Origin: Clostridia bacterium
GTDB lineage: Bacteria; Bacillota; Clostridia; Oscillospirales; CAG-272
Direction of reading: 5' to 3'
DNA: 64,000 bases
Assembly (NCBI GenBank): GCA_017463865.1
Contig: JAFTOI010000035.1
Location: 1-64,000 of the forward strand
The notes beneath the pieces were generated by a model, which saw nothing but the letters and a program-made list of their open reading frames with translations, made no database searches and was not told the DNA's origin. Numbering within the stretch: the first letter of the stretch is position 1; each line of letters begins with the position of its first letter. The position numbers and the translations under genes are program-made. Positions 59,327-64,000 of the stretch are shown here, piece after piece.

Positions 59327-60358
59327 TCAGTCCCGCGTAAAATACGCCGGCACGATCGGCCGCCCTTCAGCCGCCGACTGCACGGCGGCGAGGCAAACCT
59401 CGACGGTGTTCGCGCCCTCGACCGCGTCGGTCTCGACCGGGCGGCGGCCAAGGATGGCGTCGCACATGTCCATGATCTCGTCGGTCATGTTGTGGTCGTT
59501 GACCTGCACCGGGATCATGGTCGGGATGTACTTGGTCGAGCCGGTGTCGGCGTAGGTGAAGGCCTTGAACAGCGTCAGCTCAGGCGTCTTGTTGTCGACG
59601 ATGATCGTCCCCTTGTCACCGTAGAGCACGGTGCGCATGGTATAGGGACGCTTGCAGCCGATCGAGCAGAAGACCTTGCCGATGACGCCATTCGGGTACT
59701 TGAGCACCGAAATGGTGCAGTCGTCGACCGGCCAGTCGGTCAGCACCTTGTGGTTGGCGTAGGCGAAAACCTCGGTCGGGTCGCCCGCAATCCAGCGGAG
59801 CAAATCCATCGCGTGACAGCCGCCGCCCACGACAGGGTGACGCAGATAGTTGGGGTCGCGCCGCCACTCACCGCGGGGCTGGAGGGCGTAGTCGTGCGCA
59901 TACTCCGACTCAACGTAGAAAAGCTCGCCGATCTCGCCCTGCTCGACCAGCTGCTTGGCCAGCCGGAAGCCCGGCGTCTTGCGGCAGACCTGCCCGACCA
60001 TGAACAGTTTGCCCGACTTTTTCGCCGCGTCGACGATGGCGGCGCACTCGGCATGCGTCATGGTCAGCGGCTTCTCGCAGAGGACGTGGTAGCCGGCCTC
60101 CAGCGCCTCGATGGCCTGCGCGGCGTGGTACTGGTCGGGGGTACAGACGATGACGCAGTCGAAGCCGCCGTCGCGGTACATTTCGCGGTAGTCGGTGTAG
60201 GAACGGTCAAGCCCGTTCTGCGCGGCGGCCTTGGCGGCCCAGTCGGGATTGATGTCACAGACGGCGGTCAGCACCGCCTCGGGGGTCTTGCGGATACCGT
60301 CGATGTGCCGGGTGCCGATCCCCTCGGTGCCGACAACGGCGAAACGAACAGTCGACAT
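59327..60358 (-). CDS. Gfo/Idh/MocA family oxidoreductase
   Basis: A 343-residue NAD(P)-dependent oxidoreductase. N-terminal Rossmann fold (VRFAVVGTEGIGTRH), catalytic EKPLTM with Lys, and GGGCHAMDLLRWIAGDP (His). It resembles inositol or glucose dehydrogenase-like members, which act on polyols, amino sugars or glycosides. The start at 60358 is chosen for the AGGAGG site. It lies between the AraC gene and the orphan lipoprotein gene on the same strand. Confidence 0.9.
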   Translation of the reverse strand: MSTVRFAVVGTEGIGTRHIDGIRKTPEAVLTAVCDINPDWAAKAAAQNGLDRSYTDYREMYRDGGFDCVIVCTPDQYHAAQAIEALEAGYHVLCEKPLTMTHAECAAIVDAAKKSGKLFMVGQVCRKTPGFRLAKQLVEQGEIGELFYVESEYAHDYALQPRGEWRRDPNYLRHPVVGGGCHAMDLLRWIAGDPTEVFAYANHKVLTDWPVDDCTISVLKYPNGVIGKVFCSIGCKRPYTMRTVLYGDKGTIIVDNKTPELTLFKAFTYADTGSTKYIPTMIPVQVNDHNMTDEIMDMCDAILGRRPVETDAVEGANTVEVCLAAVQSAAEGRPIVPAYFTRD

Positions 60359-60468
60359 GGTGATTCCTCCTTGATGTTCCAATATATGTAATGAACAAAT
60401 TGTAAATACTGCGTTTGAACGGCATGCGAACGCTCGTTCAGCCTTCTCCAGCGAAGAAGGCTGGGGCG

Positions 60469-61359
60469 CTACCCTTCATGTGTGCGCACCGACCGGCGGT
60501 ACTGCGAGGGGGTCATGCCGGTGTGCTGCTTGAAGACGGTGGAGAAATAGTGCGAGTTGGCGAAGAGCAGCTCCTCGGCGATCTCGGTGAAGTTCATGCC
60601 CGTCTCGCGGATGAGGCGCTTGGCTTCGTTCACCTTCATCCAGTTGAAGTAGTCGATAACCGAGCAGCCGCAGACCTCGGCGAAGCGGCGGGAGATGTAC
60701 GACCGGCTGAAGGACATCGCGCGGCTGAGGGCGTCGAGGCTGATTTTCTCGTACAGCCGCTGTTCCATGTAGGCGATGACCTCGAGGCAAAAGGGGTCGG
60801 TGATGATCTCCTTGCCGTGGACCATGCGGGGCGGCTGGGCGTCGGGGGCGGTTTGGCGGGCCAGCTCGAGCAGGAGCAGCTCCAGCCGCAGGAGCACCGA
60901 CTGCTCGCCGCCCCAGAGGCGGTCGCCGGCCTTGAGACGGAAGCCCCGCGCCTGCGGGTCGTTGAAGGGCATGGCGAAGGTGTGCTGTGCCTCGTGGAGG
61001 ATGGCCGCGATCTGCTGGCGGACGCCGAGCGACGCCTCGATGCGCCGGTCGGCCAGCCGCGCCATGGCGGGGGAGGCTGAGCAGAAGCTGACGATGAAGA
61101 CGTTGGGGCAGATGCCGGGCAGGGTCTGGAGCAGGTGCTGCTCGTAAGGCGGGTGGAAATAGAGCTCGCCCTGCTCGAGGCGGAGGCTGTTCTCGCCGGC
61201 GATGACGGTGCAGGCGCCGCGGTCGATGTAGACCATCTCCCAGGCTTCGTGGGCCTCGGGGCAGTCGACGAATTTATCGTCGAACTCGAAGTAGTGGATG
61301 GAGCAGAGCGCGTCGATCTCGATCACGCGCTGGACGCAGTATTTGGGATAGTCGGTCAC
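60469..61359 (-). CDS. AraC family transcriptional regulator
   Basis: A 296-residue regulator. The N-terminal cupin sensor has EAWEMVYIDRGACTV, GENSLRLEQGELYFHPPYEQH, and the C-terminal AraC HTH (about 190-285) has AMSFSRSYISRRFAEVCGCSVIDYFN and LFANSHYFSTVFKQHTGMTPSQYRR. AGGAGG precedes the ATG (minus strand). It is downstream of the beta-helix gene (24-base gap) and upstream of the Gfo/Idh gene, and probably regulates this minus-strand locus. Confidence 0.88.
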   Translation of the reverse strand: MTDYPKYCVQRVIEIDALCSIHYFEFDDKFVDCPEAHEAWEMVYIDRGACTVIAGENSLRLEQGELYFHPPYEQHLLQTLPGICPNVFIVSFCSASPAMARLADRRIEASLGVRQQIAAILHEAQHTFAMPFNDPQARGFRLKAGDRLWGGEQSVLLRLELLLLELARQTAPDAQPPRMVHGKEIITDPFCLEVIAYMEQRLYEKISLDALSRAMSFSRSYISRRFAEVCGCSVIDYFNWMKVNEAKRLIRETGMNFTEIAEELLFANSHYFSTVFKQHTGMTPSQYRRSVRTHEG

Positions 61360-61383
61360 GGGGGGCCTCCTTTGGGGGCGCGG

Positions 61384-62478
61384 TCACGGTGTGGGTTCGG
61401 TGAAGCGCGTCACGAAAAAATCCTCGCCGCAGACGACGGGAAAGCGCTTCGGCCCCCACGGCTCGTGCCAGACGGCTGAACCGTGCAGGCGGCGGTCGGG
61501 ATCGTAAATGCCGTAGACGAGCTGGCAGATGTCGGGCTTGATGCCGGTTCCGCTCTCGAAATTGATCGAGCCGATCTGCACATAGCAGGGGCCGGGCGCA
61601 TGGCCGAAGAGCGGCTCCCGCGTGGTGGTCACGATACAGCGGTTATGCTGGGCGACGATGTGCCCGAGCGTCGAGAGGTGGGAGCTGTCGTGGAAGACGA
61701 CGCCCTCCTCGCAGTTGTGGATGTACAGATAGTCGGCGACCACATGCTCACCCAGCACCAGGCCGTACTTGAAGCCCTGGACGGCCACGCTGCGGATGAC
61801 GTTGTGATCGTTCTGGTCGCCTGACATCATCAGGCCGACGGTGTGGCAGGGGTTTTCCAGCAGCTCCAGGCCGAGGAGGGCGTCGCCCACGCTTTCGCCG
61901 ATGCAGAACTGGCAGTCGCTGACCCATGCGCGGCTGACATTCTGGAGGTTGGCTGCGCTCTGGGTCGGGTACATGGTTTCCAGCCGCATGGGCACGCGCA
62001 GCTCGAGGTTGGCCATGGAGAAGTTTGTCACGCTGAAGCGCCCCTTGCAGCTGTCCCCCTCGGGCGCCGCGATGATCGCCCATGGCCGCTCGGTCGGATC
62101 GTGCACCTCGGGGGCGTCCCAGTCGGAGAAGAGGACGGTGTTGTCACAGGGCATGGTGCCAAAGCGTGTCGGTTTATAGATCTTCGCCGCGTCCATCGGC
62201 CTGACCTGGTAGGCATTGAGGAAGCGGCAGGGCATCTCGCCCTCGAAGAAGAGATTGGCACGCCCCGGTGGGATGACCAGCTGTGCCCGCACCGGCCGGC
62301 CGTTATATGTCTCGACGCCGGGGGAGGCGAGGCGGTAACCGGTGGGGGTATAGGGGAAGAGGATGCGTCCGCCGCCGCGCGCGGCGGCGTGGTCGATGGC
62401 GGCCTGGATCGCGGCGGTATCGTCGGTGATGCCGTCGCCTTTGGCGCCGAAATCGAATACATTGATACCGAAGTTCAT
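61384..62478 (-). CDS. Right-handed beta-helix protein, pectate lyase superfamily
   Basis: A 364-residue protein with an N-terminal pectate-lyase-superfamily start (INVFDFGAKGDGITDDTAAIQAAIDHAAARGGGRILFP) followed by beta-helix turns (NVSRAWVSDCQF, SGDQNDHNVIRSVAVQGFKYG). Such proteins are GH28-like hydrolases or polysaccharide-lyase-like enzymes for pectin-type sugars. No signal peptide is present. The start at 62478 is chosen for the family-typical beginning and a GGAG site; longer upstream frames lack support. The catalytic residues cannot be assigned. Confidence 0.8.
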   Translation of the reverse strand: MNFGINVFDFGAKGDGITDDTAAIQAAIDHAAARGGGRILFPYTPTGYRLASPGVETYNGRPVRAQLVIPPGRANLFFEGEMPCRFLNAYQVRPMDAAKIYKPTRFGTMPCDNTVLFSDWDAPEVHDPTERPWAIIAAPEGDSCKGRFSVTNFSMANLELRVPMRLETMYPTQSAANLQNVSRAWVSDCQFCIGESVGDALLGLELLENPCHTVGLMMSGDQNDHNVIRSVAVQGFKYGLVLGEHVVADYLYIHNCEEGVVFHDSSHLSTLGHIVAQHNRCIVTTTREPLFGHAPGPCYVQIGSINFESGTGIKPDICQLVYGIYDPDRRLHGSAVWHEPWGPKRFPVVCGEDFFVTRFTEPTP

Positions 62479-62557
62479 GGCTTTTTCTCCGCTGCTTATG
62501 GTATAGTATACATGATTTTTGCCCGGTTTGCGTACAGGATCGGGGCTATTTTGTATA

Positions 62558-63517
62558 TCAATCCCGCTTTTGTGCGGGATCGGCTTTGGGGTTGTGTCGG
62601 GTAAGCTCCACCGCGTACAGCATGTACCGTCCGCGCAGATAGGTCTCGATCGACGCACAGTGCATGGCTGCGCTCGAGCGGTTGAAGGCATTGGCGACGC
62701 AGACGGTGCCGTCCTCGGCGGCATAGACGGCGACGGTATGTGCGCCGTCCTTCAGCTTTTTGCCGTTGAGGTGGGTCAGGATCAGTGCGCCATTGGCCGG
62801 CGGCGTTTCGGGCGGCAGGAGCATGCTCCGCACACGCAGGTCGTGCCGGTCGGCGCGGTGCAGGAGGCGGCGGGTGATGGCGGGGATGGTCAGGGGCGAC
62901 AGTCCCATCGCCGCGCCGGCGATGGGCGTTCCCCACTCGCAGGCGGCGATCACATCGGGGAGGGGGATATCCGTCCCGAGCAGGCGCAGGGCGTTGCAGA
63001 TGCCGATCGGCCCGCATCCGCTCCGCCCGACGGAGAAGAAGCCGAAGCGCATCGTGCCGAGCGGCTCCCGCCGCTGGCCGTGGCAGAGGCCGTCGGGGCC
63101 GCGGCAGGCGTCGGCGGTGTCGGCCAGTGCGCGATTATGGCGGAGGTTGGCGGCGGCGGTGCGGGCACGGTGCTCAACCGCCCAGAAGAGCGCGCAGCCG
63201 ACGGCGTAGCAGAGGAGGTCGGCCAGCGAGAAGGTGGTGCCGAGGGCGATGCGGAAGAAGGGGATGCCGCCCAGCCCCAGCCGATCAACCAGGCCGAAGA
63301 ACTGGCCGATCTCGACTGCGGCGGCGAAGAGGAAGACCCAGAGCGGCAGCAGGCGCGGTCGGCGGGGGAGGACGGTGCGCACGGCGGCACAGAGGAAGGC
63401 GGTGACGAGGACATCGCCGCCGTAGGGGCGGATGAAGTCGTCGCGGACGAATAGGGCGATCAGCACGATGGCGGCGGCCAGCGCTGCCGCGGCAAGAAGG
63501 TATGGACGGCGGGACAT
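62558..63517 (-). CDS. DUF2809 membrane domain fused to C39-like domain
   Basis: A 319-residue protein. Residues 1-about 120 form a four-segment membrane domain of the DUF2809 type (VRDDFIRPYGGDVLVTAFLCAAVRTVLP and VEIGQFFG). Residues 155-310 resemble a C39-like cysteine-peptidase fold: RSGCGPIGICNALRLLG with Cys168, GAHTVAVY with His260 and NAFN with Asn276. It may process peptides or act as an inactive scaffold. The start at 63517 follows AAGGAG. Domain fusion of these two is unusual. The locus function is unknown. Confidence 0.72.
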   Translation of the reverse strand: MSRRPYLLAAAALAAAIVLIALFVRDDFIRPYGGDVLVTAFLCAAVRTVLPRRPRLLPLWVFLFAAAVEIGQFFGLVDRLGLGGIPFFRIALGTTFSLADLLCYAVGCALFWAVEHRARTAAANLRHNRALADTADACRGPDGLCHGQRREPLGTMRFGFFSVGRSGCGPIGICNALRLLGTDIPLPDVIAACEWGTPIAGAAMGLSPLTIPAITRRLLHRADRHDLRVRSMLLPPETPPANGALILTHLNGKKLKDGAHTVAVYAAEDGTVCVANAFNRSSAAMHCASIETYLRGRYMLYAVELTRHNPKADPAQKRD

Positions 63518-63581
63518 GGCGGGCTCCTTTTTGTGGGGAAAGCTGGAATACAGGAACATCTCAGCAGACAAGCGAAAGACA

Positions 63582-63653
63582 TGTCATCCTGAGCGCAGCG
63601 AAGGATCTTTTCCTTCGCAAAGATTCTTCGTCGCTCTGCTCCTCAGAATGACA
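63582..63653. repeat. 73-bp hairpin repeat, copy 3
   Basis: It starts TGTCATCCTGAGCGCAGCG and ends TCCTCAGAATGACA. It is the same element as at 20655-20727 with few changes, and folds as one hairpin. It lies between the DUF2809 and GDPD genes. Confidence 0.88.
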
Positions 63654-63761
63654 AATTTGTTTTGTTCGGCGAAACAAACACCGGTTCGTGGTTTCCATTG
63701 CACTTTTCTCTATTTTACCATACGCCGCACGATTTTGAAAGAGCGAAGCCACAAAAAATAA

Positions 63762-63789
63762 TTGACTTTTCCCCCGGATGTGATATAAT
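63762..63789 (+). promoter_or_regulatory. Promoter of second GDPD gene
   Basis: TTGACT (63762-63767), a 16-base spacer and TATAAT (63784-63789) lie 35 bases before the ATG at 63824. Confidence 0.82.
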
Positions 63790-63823
63790 GGAAGAAAAAT
63801 CCCCCACAGAAAGGATACATACC

Positions 63824-64000
63824 ATGGACAGCAAACGCATCATTCTCGCCGCGCACCGCGGTGACCGAAAGCTCTGCCCCGAGAACACCATGCCCGCCTT
63901 TGAGGCTGCCCTCAAGCTTGGCTGCGACATGATCGAGACCGACCTGCACATGACCGCCGACGGCGTGCTGGTCATCATGCACGACCGCAGTACCAAGCGC
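63824..64000 (+). CDS. Glycerophosphodiester phosphodiesterase, 3' truncated by window end
   Basis: The first 59 residues of a GDPD enzyme, continuing beyond the window. The catalytic start AAHRGDRKLCPENTMPAF and ETDLHMTADGVLVIMHD (Glu-x-Asp and His) are visible. It hydrolyses glycerophosphodiesters. It is a second GDPD beside the one at 24649-25410, with a slightly different sequence. An AAAGGA site precedes the ATG, 8 bases away. Confidence 0.88.
   Translation, partial: MDSKRIILAAHRGDRKLCPENTMPAFEAALKLGCDMIETDLHMTADGVLVIMHDRSTKR

Noticed and set aside
1..64000. CRISPR arrays, prophage modules or complete insertion sequences
   Set aside because: No regularly spaced direct repeats, transposase or phage structural gene was seen. 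The interspersed repeats are short, non-coding and irregularly spaced.

Overview
This 64 kb window is GC-rich bacterial chromosome. It most resembles an uncultured Clostridia member (Oscillospiraceae-like Firmicutes) from an anaerobic gut-type habitat. The grounds are AGGAGG ribosome sites, consensus TTGACA-17-TATAAT promoters, a T-box leader on thrS, a one-piece tmRNA, lipoproteins with Thr/Ala/Pro-rich linkers, many AraC-type regulators and a glycyl-radical enzyme. The placement is inferred from gene content only. No phage, insertion sequence or CRISPR array was found, and no tRNA other than the tRNA-like part of tmRNA.

Most of the window is a chain of small inducible carbohydrate loci. At 0.3-12.2 kb there are an AraC regulator, two solute-binding lipoproteins without permeases, two FAD oxidoreductases, a propeller-like protein, an MFS carrier, a PHP phosphoesterase and an SGNH esterase. 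A housekeeping stretch at 12.4-19.2 kb holds YgjV, MATE, smpB, a nitroreductase, ssrA, a DUF6514-like protein, an M28 peptidase and a zinc-ribbon membrane protein. At 19.4-26.4 kb there are a sensor-HTH regulator of unusual layout, a GH39-like glycosidase, a third FAD oxidoreductase, a GDPD and an AraC regulator. A second housekeeping stretch at 26.6-32.3 kb holds mgtE, tlpA-ccdA, a deformylase and T-box-thrS.

At 32.3-40.8 kb there are three regulators, an aldo/keto reductase, a DMT carrier with an unusual glycyl-radical enzyme, and an SDR. At 40.9-47.6 kb there are an SGNH/PQ-loop pair, LysR, an alcohol dehydrogenase with RpiR, and a complete three-gene TrpXYZ-like ABC importer. At 47.8-54.1 kb an AraC regulator faces a six-gene operon (SDR, dehydroquinase-like protein, two MDR dehydrogenases, Gfo/Idh, LMW phosphatase). 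At 54.1-63.5 kb a minus-strand locus holds DUF4838, G1P dehydrogenase, a third orphan lipoprotein, Gfo/Idh, AraC, a beta-helix protein and a DUF2809-C39-like fusion. A truncated GDPD gene ends the window.

The working picture is a surface-scavenging carbohydrate specialist. Binding lipoproteins and esterases are paired with redox enzymes (FAD, Gfo/Idh, SDR, MDR, AKR) more than with hydrolases, and local AraC regulators control them. The main unexplained features are a roughly 245-bp palindromic intergenic element (two full copies and a half), three lipoproteins sharing an EF-hand-like loop with no permease, a glycyl-radical enzyme with a Cys-Asn-Trp active-site motif, and a dehydroquinase-like protein missing its usual Glu.
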